A stretch of DNA of 64,000 bases from Porodaedalea pini (lineage: Eukaryota > Basidiomycota > Agaricomycetes > Hymenochaetales > Hymenochaetaceae): contig NBAY01000009.1 of NCBI GenBank assembly GCA_002794775.1, forward strand, positions 310,001-374,000, in the 5' to 3' direction. The notes beneath the pieces are model-generated. The model did no database searches, had not been told where the DNA came from, and saw only the letters and a list, made by a program, of their open reading frames with translations. Numbering within the stretch: position 1 is the first letter of the stretch; the number at the start of each line of letters is the position of its first letter. Made by a program: the position numbers and the translations under genes. Shown here piece after piece: positions 1 to 11,300 of the stretch.

Positions 1-84
1 GGGTGGATAAGATATGATAAGATAAGATAAGGGAAAATGATAAGAGAATAAGAGAATAAAAATAATTAAACAGCATCCATGACA
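1..84 (-). repeat. R1 3' LTR, first 84 bp (cut by window edge)
   Basis: The minus-strand LTR begins TGTCATGGATGC at base 84. The 84 visible bases match 12807-12890, the start of the R1 5' LTR, without a difference by eye. The stretch is A/T-rich with GATAAG runs and contains no CpG. A polypurine tract (positions 88-98 read on the minus strand) sits directly upstream, as expected for the plus-strand primer of an LTR element. Confidence 0.9.
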
Positions 85-201
85 TGACCCTCCTCTTTAA
101 GGTGAGCGTCCCGATCGCTCCTGTTCCCTACCCTGGAACTTACCGGCCCACCACTGTGCCACTCCTTTCTGTATCTCAGGCTCCGTCATCTCAAATATGG
201 G

Positions 202-3200
202 TCAGAACTTCAGCTGCGATGTCTCTAAGGTGTTGAGGGCATGAGGAGCACTGGGAGTCGATTTATGAAATTTATCGATGGCCTTTTGAGAGTTCGTCAA
301 ATTCTCAATTGGCTCCCAGGTGTGTTCTTCGTTTGGATACCCTTTCCAATGTACGAGGTATTTGAGCTTCCCTCACACCAGTTTGGAGTCGACAACCTTT
401 TCGACCTCATATTCCGGCACATCATCAATGATCTCGGGCGGGGGTGGAGGATCTCGCTTTTGTGACGTATACTGTGGCTCGTGGTATGGGGAGAGGAGCA
501 CTTCATTGAAAACCGGATAGACTTTCTTCCATGTACGTGGAAGTTTAAGCCTATATGCTGACGTGCCGATTTTCTTTTCAATGATGAAAGGCCCATAGCA
601 TTTATCTCCCAGCTTCTTCATAGGACGGTCTGTCTTTAAGTGAGTTCCTTTGAGCATGACCTTATCCCCAGGTTTATACTCAATGGATTCTCCCTTTGTC
701 CTGTCGTAGAAGCGTTTCATGGTTTCGGCTGCATGCCTTAACACTGATTCGGTTTCCTCCCTGATCTTGGCCATCCGGTCGGCAAACTGTTTAGTGGACT
801 CATTGGTTGATTTGCATCTAGGATTTGTGCCCTTGTACGGGTGTCTCCCATGGTTGACAAAAAAGGGTGACGCTCCTGTCGACATCTGTTCCTTGTCATT
901 ATACGCGAATTCTGCTAACGCAAGCCATTCTGCCCAGTCTGACTGATGGTAGTTAACAAAGAGATGGAGGTACTGTTCTATCTCTTGGTTTATCCATTCT
1001 GTCTGACCATCTGTCTGTGGGTGATATGCCGTTGACGGGTTTCCCTCGATGCCCAGTAATCGGTATAGTTCATTCATGAACTTGGACTCAAACTGTGATC
1101 CTCTGTCATGAATAAACTTTCATGGTATGCCATGCAGTCTGAAGACATGATCCCGGTAGAGCCTCGCCATTCCTTCCGACGTTACACTCATGGAGGTAGG
1201 GATGGCATGCACCTGTTTACTGAACCTGTCAACGAAGACACAGATTGTGTTATGCCCATTGGACTCAGGGAGTTCACCGATCAGGTCTGCCATGACAATT
1301 TCCCAAGGACTTTTCGGGATCTCGTTCGGGTTCAGAGGGTTATGCGGTTTCGCTCTGTGCGCCTTGGTATGTTGGCACGCATTGCATCCCTCAACATACA
1401 TTCGAACATCTCGTTGGATTCCTGGCCACCAGTAGTTGCATGTGATCAACTCATGGGTCTTATAGCACCCCGGGTGTCCTGCGAGTGTGCTGTCGTGATG
1501 GTTTTGAATGATGTCTTCCCAGAGTTTACGGTCTTTTGGCACGTAGATCCTGCCCTTCCATGTCAACAACCCTTCTTCCTCTTCATCCCACTCTCGCTCC
1601 TTCCTTCCTAACACCTTCACAACTGCCCTGTCCCTGTTGTTTCATACCCTTTTGATTTGTTTGACAAAGTCTGCATCTAGTGCTTCTAGCAGTGTTGCGT
1701 TTACAAATAAGTCTGGCTTGAGCAAAATGATGTCAATATTGTCGTTCTCCCCCCTCTCATGGTCCGCTTGTCTCGAGAGGAGGTCAGCCTTTGTCATCAG
1801 GGCACCTGGTTTATGAAACAGTTTGAAGTCGTAGTCTGCTAACTCCTGTAGCCATCTTGCTTGTCAGTGGTTAATCTTCTGGGGTTTTCGGAAATATTGG
1901 AGGTTGAGGTGATCCGACCAGATTTTGAAGGTTTGTGTTGCTCCCAGAAGATATTGTCACCAGTTATCCAGTGCACACATGATCGCAAACATTTCTTTGT
2001 CGTAGATTTCATAATTGCGCTCTGCTTGGCTAAGCGCTTGCGATCGGTATGCAATTGGATGCCACTTTCCATCAATGAATTGGGACAGAATGGCTCCATT
2101 AGCAAAATGCGATGAATCGGCCTCCACCTGGAATTGACCATCATCAGCTGGTACTGCGAGTACAGGTTCCTCACAGAGCTTCTGCTTCAGACGTTCAAAG
2201 GCCTCTTGTTGCTCCACCTCCCACTTCCACTCTACATCTCCGGTCAACACTGTCAGGGGCTTTGCATAGTGACTGAACGCTAGGATAAAGCGGCGGTAGT
2301 AGTTGCAGAACCCAAGGAATGACTGTAGTTCTTTCTTGTTCTTAGGAACTGGCCAATCTTTTACACCTGCCACTTTTGCAGGATCCATGCAAATCTGTCC
2401 ATTGCTGAGGATATGCCCGAGATAGTTCACGGTTTCTTGGGCAAAGCTGCACTTTTCCAGCTTTAAGAACAACTTGTTTGCTCGTAACACTTCTAGGACT
2501 TGTCGGATGAGTTTGTCATGATGTTCGCAGGTTCGTGCGAAGATCAGAATGTCGTCCATGTAGACTATGATGTGTCCATCATTGACGAGTTCTCAGAAGA
2601 TTTCGTTCATAAATCCTTGGAAGGTCGCCGGTGAATTTGTGAGACCAAAAAACATGACCGTTGGTTCAAATAGACTGTGGTTTGTCCTGAAGGCAGCTTT
2701 GTGTTCGTTGCCCTCTCGAATCCGAATGTTATTGTAACCCCAGCATATGTCAAGCTTTGTGAAGAATTTTGCCTGCTTCATCTTGTCAATGAGTTCTTGG
2801 ATTAGAGGTAATGGGTATTTGTTCTTAACCGTCATGTCATTGAGTTTGCGATAATCCTGTATGGGGCAAAGCTTGCCATCCTTCTTTTTGATGAAGAAAA
2901 AGGGGGATGCCATCTCGGATTGAGAGTTACAAATATGGCCAGTTCTCAGGTTTTTGGTGAGGAATTCGTCCAGCGCCACCTGTTCTGATGGACTGAGTGG
3001 GTAGATCTTACAGTCAGAGAGTTTTGAGCCCGGTTTAAGTTCGATAGCATGATCCCAAGGGCATCTCTCTGGTAACTGATCAAATTCCTGTTTGCTGAAG
3101 ACGTCTGCAAACTCTTTGACATAGTCTGGGACCTCCTCAAGTGCCTGTTGCCTGACCTTCAGCGCCTTCCTCGGATCAGACTTAATGTATCCATCCCAAT

Positions 3201-4260
3201 CGAAGAGAAAGAGCTGATCGCTGTCTTCGAGTTCCACCAGATCAAGGTTTTCATCGGGGTCGGCATCAATGTCCTCTAGACTACGGATATAGCCGCATAC
3301 ATCGGGGCATCAATCAAATTCGATCATGGATTTTTGCCAGTCGATGTTGGGATTGTGCAGCTTTAACCATTCATGTCCGATGAACACATCTGTTTTTCCT
3401 AGATCTGTGACTGCGAAGTGGATGCGCTCTGAATGATCCTTTATTGTCATGCGCATTTCCATGAACTCTGTGATTGAGCCGTCCTTGTTGAGCGTGCCAT
3501 CTGCATTATAGACTCGGATTGGGATGGGTGTCTTTCTTGTCCTGATCTGATGCTCTTCAACAAAGGATCGGTTGATACACAAGCCAGTGCAGCCACTGTC
3601 CAGTAGTGCATCTACCTTGAACTGGTTACCGGTGTCGGTTGTTTGGAGGAGAATCGGTACCATGAGCTGTTGCCCCCGAGACCCTCTTACAAACTGTTTC
3701 AGACCCCTCAGGTCCCTAACAGCTGCCATGGCATCTGATTCTTCTAGCGCAATGATTTGACGCACCGTCTCTTCATTCGCTTCAGCATGCCTCTGCTGTT
3801 TCATCCACACTCAGAGAGTCGTCAAAGCACTTTTGAGTTTATCCTCTTTGAGACGCCGTACAACCCATGGTGCCATAAAGGGGACAGGACGATCTCTCTG
3901 GGGTTTTCTCTCAGCTTGTTTCAACAAGTTTTCATTTTTCACAGATTTCGGTTCAGTTCCGGCCAAGGAAGAAATAGAATTAAAAGATTCGGAATAGGGT
4001 TTTACATGATTTTCAGACACAGGAGTAGAGCAAAATGATGAGACAGAAATGTTGTTATAAGTAGGCATATCTATACTACTAACTACTGGTACAGGAACAG
4101 AAGGAATATTTTTGCGAGTGACATTGCTTTTTACATTTTTTTGTGTTTTATCTAAATTATCTACAGAGTCCATAGAATTATCAAAAATGGCCATTTGGAA
4201 AACCAAAACTGAACCTATCCCAGTCAGTGCCGTGTTCACTGCTGGGGCTCTGCAAAATCC
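202..4260 (-). pseudogene. R1 pol (protease-RT-RNase H-integrase-chromodomain), nonsense-riddled
   Basis: The frame is open from the slippery site at 4254-4260 to a TGA at 202-204. It is broken only by in-frame TGA codons at 3811, 3310, 2593, 1957, 1864, 1642, 1120 and 373 (lowest coordinate of each). Domains in order: aspartic protease (LLDSGCTG, about 3600), RT with the catalytic YMDD box (about 2550), RNase H (about 1960-2130), integrase zinc domain (HH..C..C, about 1350-1500), integrase core with IHDRG and a DGQTE helix (about 1010-1250), and a chromodomain (YLVHWKGYP, about 250-370). The aligned residue in R2 or R3 is often arginine, so CGA to TGA changes explain most stops. No frameshifting indel was found in about 4 kb. 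Pol lacks its own ATG and would be made by -1 frameshifting from gag. Confidence 0.9.
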
Positions 4261-5330
4261 AACTCCTGCTCAAAGAGCGTCTCCTCTTCTTCCTCCGCAA
4301 AGTCTGACTCCTTGAGCATCGCGGTCTCGTCTGCCCAGACTTTCCTCTCTCATGGCTCCATCCCCATCAACACAGCCCTTATCACTTCCTTTCTCTTCGG
4401 GCAGTTCACCTTTTGGTGTCCCTGCCCTCCACAGTAGTAGCAGGCACCTGATTGCCTTAACTCTTCTAGTGACACATCCATCGGCTTCCCCATGCCTCCA
4501 TATGTGACTCTGGTGGCATTGCGCCTTTCTGGAATTCTGGGTGCAAACATTTGAGCAGTTTTAGGTAAGGGTGCCTGGGGTCTGGGCAGGGCAGCGCGCA
4601 TTTGTTCGATGGCTTTCATTTGACGTCTGGCATTGTCAAATCGAATGGCTTTCTCTTGCCAACCTTTGTATGTGGTTGGGACTGTGTCACTCATTTCGAT
4701 CCAATATACGATCTCTCTATCCAAGGCTTTCATCAGCTTGTGGATGAGGGTGTCATCGTTTTTGGCATCATCATTGTATCCTGCTGTGCGGCGATAGATA
4801 TCGAACTGCTGGAAGAATTGGTCGGCTGTGATATCCTGAGTGTGCTTCCAGCTGTCCAATTTTTGCATGGTGTTCATGCGTTTGTTTGGGTCCCCAAACA
4901 CTTTCTCTAGTTGTTTGTTGAACTTCTGGTGACTGATGAGCGAGAAGATTAGGTAGCCGTCCATCTTGATGCTTTCCAAGAAGTTCTGTGCCCAGAGTGC
5001 AGCTGATCCTTCCGTCATGAACGATAACACAAAAAGGAAGTAGTCCTTATTGTTCACAAAGTCCCCTGCGTTTGCTTCGATGTAGAGGGTGATGGCCCGC
5101 TCGAACTTCTTATAGCCTTGCCCATCAAATACCTCAGGTTTGGCGATGTGTCTTCCTCCATTGCTGTTCGTTGTTTGGGGAGAGGGGACGGGTGCTGCTG
5201 AGGCTCCTGGTGTGGGGGTTGCCAATAGTCCCAGGCCATGCAGCGTGTTGATGATTTCCTGCATCATCACATTTGAGATTGCTGGTGCTCCTGTAGCTGG
5301 TGCGATGGGAGTTTGGGGTTCCGACATCAC
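4236..5330 (-). pseudogene. R1 gag, one internal TGA
   Basis: Capsid/nucleocapsid polyprotein of R1. The ORF starts at 5330 (MMSEPQTP) and has a retrotransposon Gag domain in the middle (residues about 70-270) and a CCHC zinc knuckle CYYCGGQGHQKVNC near residue 298. A TGA at 4350-4352 stops it after MGMEP. The same frame then continues through an acidic tail to the natural stop at 4236-4238. The tail aligns in position with those of R2 and R3 and carries the frameshift heptamer. The internal TGA probably replaced CGA. Confidence 0.85.
4254..4260 (-). promoter_or_regulatory. R1 gag-pol -1 frameshift site (GGATTTT)
   Basis: On the minus strand the gag codons read G GAT TTT, five codons before the gag stop. 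The pol frame is exactly -1 and is open across this point. GGAUUUN is a known class of retroviral -1 slippery site (compare the MMTV pro-pol junction). R3 has the same heptamer and R2 has GGGTTTT, all with 15 nt to the stop. Confidence 0.6.
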
Positions 5331-6147
5331 GGGTGATGGTGCTGGTGATGGGTGGGGTGGTTGGTGGGCTCCTAGCTCGTCATCTAGGCGTACTAGATCG
5401 TCATCAGTTAGCGGTGGTAGTTGTGCGAGGACAGCATCGGCAGTGTCTTTGGGTGGTGTATTCCAACACTGTGCTGCTGATCCAGATGGTCGAGCATACG
5501 GGTGTGGAGCCAGCTCAAATCAGAAACAACACTGCCAGCTGACAGGTGGTGCGGACGCGTGCGGATCTGATTGAGCACTGTAACAAAACTCCAGATGTGG
5601 TGGTTGACTTTCACTTGCTGATCAAACCCGGATCTTCCTCTGTGAAGACTCCAACGGGTGCCAAGGGACCTTTCTGAAGATCACCCCCAAGGCCTGGTAG
5701 CTACTCTCGAGTGGGTCAGACTCAACGTTACCCCCTCTCAAACGAGCACTGGTTGATCGAATAGAAAGAGGACGGCGGGTTATGAAATGAGTGAGTTTAG
5801 TAATGAAAGTAAATGGTTAATGACGTATCGGCCTGATCGATGCACGTGAGATCGATCTGAGAACAGGTGTGGGTCGAAGCAATCGTAGTCGGGGTCGCAG
5901 TCCAAGTCGTCAGACGCGTCGGACAAGAATGTTGGTTTATAGTTCGGGGTTGCGGACAGGTAGTGGTCGGTTTTGAGGTACTTGAACGATGTAAGGGTTG
6001 AGTGTAATGATGATGGATAAGAGGAAGAGGTCGAGTGTGAAGGTGATAGTAGGTGTGCAGGTAAGATGGTAGAATGTGGCATGATAAAGAGATTGGTGTC
6101 GGTAAGAAACGCAAACGTTCAGAGCCAGCTTAGCAGTGGTGACTGAG
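5331..6147 (-). other. R1 5' leader (R2-proximal part)
   Basis: About 0.82 kb lie between the R2 insertion point and the R1 gag start. Together with 12393-12420 this makes an R1 leader of about 0.85 kb, comparable with the 0.71 kb leader of R2. Two overlapping open stretches (100 and 105 codons, 5780-6114) read low-complexity His/Ser/Thr/Pro peptide and have no recognisable domain. I regard it as untranslated leader. Confidence 0.6.
6143..6147. repeat. Target-site duplication of R2, left copy (CTGAG)
   Basis: The five bases CTGAG directly precede the R2 5' LTR and recur directly after the 3' LTR at 12393-12397. A 5-bp duplication fits Ty3/gypsy integrases. It shows that R2 is one complete insertion into R1. 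Confidence 0.9.
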
Positions 6148-6561
6148 TGTTAGGACCTGAACTTTCACCTTTTCCTTTATTTTCCCTTTTACCATTTCCT
6201 TTATTATATTTGTCCTTTTCATTATATTTACCCATCTTACACAATCATTCCCACACTGCCTTCATTCGTTCCATTCCCACTCGTTATGTAATGTTAGGTA
6301 ATATAGTCTCCCGGTCGTCGCTATATAAGGTCTCAGGGATTGCATGAACTCCTTGTTCTGCTTTTCCTCTTACCTCCGTGACGACCTAGGTGAGACTCGT
6401 CCCCCTTGTATTAGTTTAGACTTGTATTAATCCTCTTACCTCCGCGACGACCTAGCCTGAGTACAGCGTGTCCCAAGTCCCCGCTCGAGTATAGCACGTC
6501 CCAGACGACAGTCAGCCGGGGCCTGCCCAGTCCGAGTCGTCTCCCGGACTCCCGCCTAACA
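6148..6561 (+). repeat. R2 5' LTR (414 bp)
   Basis: Starts TGTTAGGACC and ends CGCCTAACA, giving the inverted ends TGTTAG/CTAACA. It contains a TATA box at 6322-6328 and a predicted transcript start at 6355. The 3' copy is 11979-12392, with 407 of 414 positions the same. Related LTRs belong to R3 (18274-18716) and R4 (18717-19053). Confidence 0.95.
6322..6365 (+). promoter_or_regulatory. R2 LTR core promoter and self-primer sequence
   Basis: TATATAA begins at 6322. The 11-mer GTTCTGCTTTT at 6355-6365 begins 33 nt downstream, where a TATA-directed transcript would start. It is the exact reverse complement of the sequence just after the 5' LTR (6563-6573). In Tf1 of fission yeast the first 11 nt of the mRNA fold back in the same way and prime reverse transcription. 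The start site itself is inferred. Confidence 0.75.
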
Positions 6562-6562
6562 T

Positions 6563-6573
6563 AAAAGCAGAAC
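6563..6573 (+). promoter_or_regulatory. R2 self-priming primer-binding site
   Basis: AAAAGCAGAAC lies one base after the 5' LTR and pairs perfectly over 11 nt with LTR bases 6355-6365. Pairing stops at both ends. No tRNA-iMet-type primer site (TGGTATCAGAGC-like) is seen here. Confidence 0.8.
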
Positions 6574-7285
6574 CCCACCCAGGCTCATCCCCAGCGTACG
6601 TCGTCGCTGTCGACTCACCTTCACCCAGTCTAGAGGAGCACTCCCCTCGACGGATTTGATGTGTAAACTCCCTGAACGACAACCCTCAACCCTGCCCGGA
6701 CGTTTTCGGACGTTCGTGTATTACGTAAACCTACACCCGACATTTCCCGACCCTGGCTCTTCGATTCTCCCTCTGGTGGAGGAACCATCTGACCTGGACG
6801 TGGGTAACACACCGTGTACAGTCGTCGATGTCGTTGTCGATTGTGATCTCGGCCGCCTCCTTCCATTTGGTCATCAAACTCGCCGACGAACCTGTCCTTC
6901 GTCAGCGTAACGTACATCCGGACAACCAGCCCCTACCTGTTCCCCCCCTGACGTAGTCAAGATAGATCTCACCAAGGAACAACAGCGGGCTTTCCCCTCT
7001 TCTTCATGCTACGACACGGAACGCCAATCGTACGTAGCGGACGACAGAAACCACGTCACTCATAATCTCTGGTGGAGTGACACTAGGCACGCCTGGTACT
7101 CGACTGACCCGTCTTCCGGCGAGCGAACTCGTTGGGCGCCTCGACCTCCCCATGCACCATCATCACCGACAGTCTCGACATCGTCGGTCGTCCTCCCAAG
7201 CAAACCAGGAGGCTATCGTACACCCCGTAGAGACTCATCACCGCCGACACCCCCTGAGCACCTGACACATACGCCCATACCAGCG
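6574..7285 (+). other. R2 5' leader
   Basis: A 0.71-kb untranslated leader between primer site and gag. It is C-rich with many short upstream ORFs on both strands, none with a recognisable domain. Confidence 0.6.
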
Positions 7286-8353
7286 ATGGCTGAAGGTTTC
7301 ACTCAAAGGCAGCAACAAGAGATCGCAGCGATCGTAGCTGCCGCCTTCACCCGAGCAGCAACAAACGCCCCTGCAGCCCAAGCTCCAGCTCCCTCGATTG
7401 ACGTCGCCCGGCCACGCGAATTCGCTGGCGGCGATGACTACCTCGACTTCAAGTGCGAAGTCCTACTCTTCGTCTCAGTGAACCCCATGAGGTATCCCTC
7501 GTCGTCGAGCAAGATCTATGTCGCCCTCTCTTACCTCAAGGGTGGCAACGCGTCGACGTGGGCGCAAAACTACGTCCAGGAATTCACAACGAATGGCGTC
7601 GTGGGCTTTACGGACGACTGGACCAAGTTCCAGGAATGACTGGATGCCTCCTTCGATGATCCGAACAGGAAGGAGAAGGCACTGAAGAAGTTCCGAGACA
7701 AGATCCAGAAGGACCTCTCCGCCGACCAGTTCTTCCAGGACCTCGACGTGATCATCAAGGCAGCAGAGCTGAAGGACAAAAGTGTCATTTGCGACCGCCT
7801 ACAATGCGCGATGAACATCGAGGTGGTCCGCGGCATGTTGAGGTCGATGCCCGTGCCGACAACGTATGAGGCATGGAAAAAGAAGGCCATTGAGATCGAT
7901 CGGGGCGAACAGCAGATTCGCGCCATCCAACGAGGTCGTACGTTGCCGTTCACGCCCCGTCCGACACCCCAACAAGGGCCTCCTGCATGCCAACAGGTAG
8001 CAGCCCCATACGCCGATAAGCATGACGCGACGGGCATCACTTTCGGAGGTGCCGGCCAACCAATGGACGTCTCGATGAATGAGGCGCAACGAAAGCGCGC
8101 ATGCTGGATTTGTGGCGGACTGGGACACTTTAAGGACAAATGTCCGCAGGCGAAGCCGATCATCCAGCGTATGTTGGAGCTGATGGCACCGGGCGAGCGC
8201 CGCCTCATCGCTGACGAGCTCGGCGCGATGAAGGAGTCGGCATTCGAGGAAGTCGTGGACACTCGAAGGTCGACGGTGGAGGACTATGTGGAGGAAGAAG
8301 ACAATGACGAAGAGGTCGTTGACTTGCAGGGTTTTGCGAGTGGTCAGGCGTAG
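7286..8353 (+). pseudogene. R2 gag, one TGA
   Basis: Gag polyprotein of 355 codons (MAEGFTQRQQ...). The N-terminal and middle parts carry the Gag fold, including WAQNYVQEF, which R3 keeps as WAQNYIKEF. A CCHC knuckle CWICGGLGHFKDKC lies at about 8104-8145, followed by a Glu/Asp-rich tail and a TAG stop at 8351. A TGA at 7637-7639 interrupts it after FQE, where R3 has CAA (Gln). The start was chosen because it aligns with the R3 gag start and opens the frame. The frame continues unbroken after the nonsense codon. Confidence 0.88.
8329..8335 (+). promoter_or_regulatory. R2 gag-pol -1 frameshift site (GGGTTTT)
   Basis: Gag codons read G GGT TTT, a canonical XXXYYYZ slippery heptamer, 15 nt before the gag TAG. 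The -1 frame is open from 8323 and runs directly into pol, which has no in-frame ATG of its own at its start. R1 and R3 have a heptamer at the same codon position. Confidence 0.7.
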
Positions 8354-11300
8354 CCATCGGGGTGACTGACCGAGAAGAACAAGGGACTTCGAATCCGGAT
8401 TCGCTAAAATATAACCAACCGTCTGTACAATACATAGATGCAAATGACGTCGATGGTTTTCCCGATTATGAAGTCCCCACCGGTGTGAACAAAGATGAAG
8501 AGTACGAGCAACTGTTCGTGAGAGGAACTGGCGGACGCCAACTGGACCTTCTCCTGACCGTCGAGCATGAAATAGCGGGTGAGGCGAGAGAGGTAGATGC
8601 GCATGCCCTTGTGGATTCGGGATGCACGGGATCCTGCATCGACGTCAGGTTCGTCGAGAGGTACGGGTTGGAAACGAAATGCTACATTTGACCCCTCGCG
8701 GTGCTCAACGCCGATGGCACGCACAATGAGGCCGGATTGATCGAGGAGTACGTTGATGTCGAGCTCATGATCGGCCGTCACCAGGAGAGGATCGTCCTCG
8801 CAGTAACGTCCCTAGCATCGTCAAACATCTTTCTGGGATACGACTGGCTTCGACGTCACAATCCGGAGGTCGACTGGAAAACGGGTTCGATCGAATTCAC
8901 CCGCTGTCCAGAAGAATGTGCGATCAAGGACGAGCCGGTGGAGGACCTAGGTAAGGTGAAAAAGGTGGTGGAACAGATGAGGAGGGTGAGTGAGATGCAA
9001 ATGGACAAGGCATCCTGGCCCGCATACCTCAATGACTACACCGATGTTTTCAGCGAAAAAGGTTTCGAGAAGCTGCCGGAACACCGACCCTGGGACCATG
9101 TCATCGACTTGAAGCCTGACTTCAAACCGAGTGACTGTAAGATCTACCCACTCACGCCAACTGAGCAGCAGTCACTCAAGGACTTCCTTGATGAAAATCT
9201 GAAGTCGGGTCGCATTCGACGGTCGATATCGCCCATGGCGTCGCCCTTCTTCTTCATTAAGAAGGCCGACAAATCGCTACGCCCGATCCAGGATTACCGT
9301 AAGCTCAATGACGGTACGATCAAGAACAAGTATCCCCTCCCTCTCATTGATGAACTCGTCGACAAGGTCAAGAAAGCGAAGTACATCACTAAGCTTGACC
9401 TTCGCTGGGGGTACTACAATATCCGGATCCGCGAGGGTGACGAATGGAAGGCAGTGTTTCGCACGAACATGGGCCTCTTCGAACCGACGGTCATGTTTTT
9501 TGGCCTTTGCAACGCGCCGGCCACGTTCCAGGCCTTTGTCAACCACATCTTTAAGGACCTAATCTACGCGAACTTGATCATTGTATACCTTGACGACATC
9601 CTGATCCTCTCGGAAACCATTGAGGAGCATATCGACACGTCGAGGCGCGTACTCCAGATCCTCCGAGAAAACGACCTGTACCTGAAGCCGGAGAAGTGTG
9701 AGTTTGACGCCAAGGTCGTCAAATACCTCGGCCACATCATCGGCAATGGCGAGATCAGGGCTGACCCGGCAAAGACAGAGGCGATTGCGAACTGGCCAGT
9801 CCCACGGAACCTCAAAGAGCTGCAACAGTTCCTCGGTATGGGAAACTGGCTGAGACGGTTTATTAAGGACTACAGCAAGGTGGTCCGACCGTTGATGTCG
9901 TTAACAGGCAAGAAGGACTGGGTATGGGAGACCGAACAGCAGGAAGCGTTCGAGGAGCTGAGACGACGTCTCTGCTCACCTCCAGTCCTAGCCATCGCCA
10001 ATGACGAGGGCCCTTTCCACGTAGAAGCGGACTCGTCGAACTTTGCGCTCGGTGGTGTGTTGTTGCAGAAGCAGGAAGGGAAGTGGAGAGTGATCGCCTA
10101 CAGGTCAGAGGCACTTGAACTGGCGGAACGAAACTACGAGATCTACGACAAGGAGATGCTCGCGATCGTTTCGGCGCTCAAGGAGTGGCGGCAATACCTC
10201 CTTGGCGCTCGCCACAAGATTGAAATCTGGTCTGACCACGCCAACCTCACCTACTTCAGGTTGGCGCAGAAGCTGAGCTATCGCCAAGCTCGCTGGCGAA
10301 CCGAACTTGAAGAATTCGACTTCCACCTCGAACACAAGTCGGGCAAAACGATGGGCAAGGCCGACCTGCTATCGCGCATGGCGGGCTATGATCAGGGCAA
10401 GGATGACAATGATGGGGTCGTGTTCATCAAGGATAAGTGGTTGAACCGTGGAGTGGTGCGGACATCATGCGACAAGGTGGTGGAACGAGTGGGTGAAGCG
10501 CAGAGGGCGCAGGACGAGTCGGAGAGGCCTACGGGTTTGGTGGAGGTCGACGAGTTGTGGCGGATGAAAGGAAAGGTGTATGTTCCATCGACAATAAAGG
10601 AGGCCGTGTTGCGGGAGTGCCACGACTCGGTTCTGGCTGGTCATCCGGGAGCATCAAAAACAGTAGAACTCGTCCGTCGCGATTTCTGGTGGGCATCGAT
10701 GTTCTCCGACGTCCAAGCATACATCCGAGGATGCGACCGTTGTCAATGGACGAAAGCCTTAAGAACGTCAAGGTCTAGACCGCTTCATCCAAACGCTGTC
10801 CCTGAAGGACCCTGGGAAATTGTTACGGTCGACCTAATCGGAGAGCTCCCGGACTCCAAGGGACACAACGCGATCTGCGTCTTCGTGGATAGGTTCTCGA
10901 AGCAGATGCACGCGATCCCGACGACGACGAGGCTGTCAGCAGAAAGCATGGCCCAGCTGTACCGCGACCACGTCTTCCGCCTCCATGGCCTACCGAAGAA
11001 GATCATCCACGACCGAGGCACGCAGTTCGATGCGTCGATGATGAAGGAGCTGTACAAACTTCTGCACATTGAAGGCAACCCGTCAACAGCGTACCATCCA
11101 CAGACGGATGGTCAAACGGAACGCGTTAACCAAGAGCTCGAACAGTACCTTCGACTCTTCGTTAACCATCGGCAATCGGACTGGAAGGACTGGCTCCCCC
11201 TCGCAGAGTTCGCATACAACAACCGCGAACACTCAGCAACGAAGATGTCCCCCTTCTACGCGAACACAGGACGTCACCCCTTGAGCTTCGACACGACGCG

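Larger units (their letters stand above)
1..6147 (-). mobile_element. R1, Ty3/gypsy chromodomain retrotransposon, main part
   Basis: Read on the minus strand, this stretch runs from the 5' leader (top, 6147) through gag and pol to the start of the 3' LTR, which is cut by the window edge. Its 5' LTR and primer site lie at 12421-12890 because R2 has inserted into the leader. Domain order Gag, protease, RT, RNase H, integrase, chromodomain marks a chromovirus-type Ty3/gypsy element. Gag and Pol each keep one uninterrupted frame with no indels, but carry nine TGA nonsense codons between them, so the copy is dead as it stands. It lies inside the 3' LTR of R3, of which only 11 bp (12891-12901) is visible. 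Confidence 0.92.

Noticed and set aside
1108..1611. 167-codon plus-strand ORF within R1
   Set aside because: It is antisense to the integrase region of R1 pol, whose zinc domain and catalytic core read clearly on the minus strand.
5780..6114. Overlapping 100- and 105-codon ORFs upstream of R1 gag
   Set aside because: Low-complexity peptide, located in the element leader and broken by the R2 insertion a few bases upstream. No match to a known domain.
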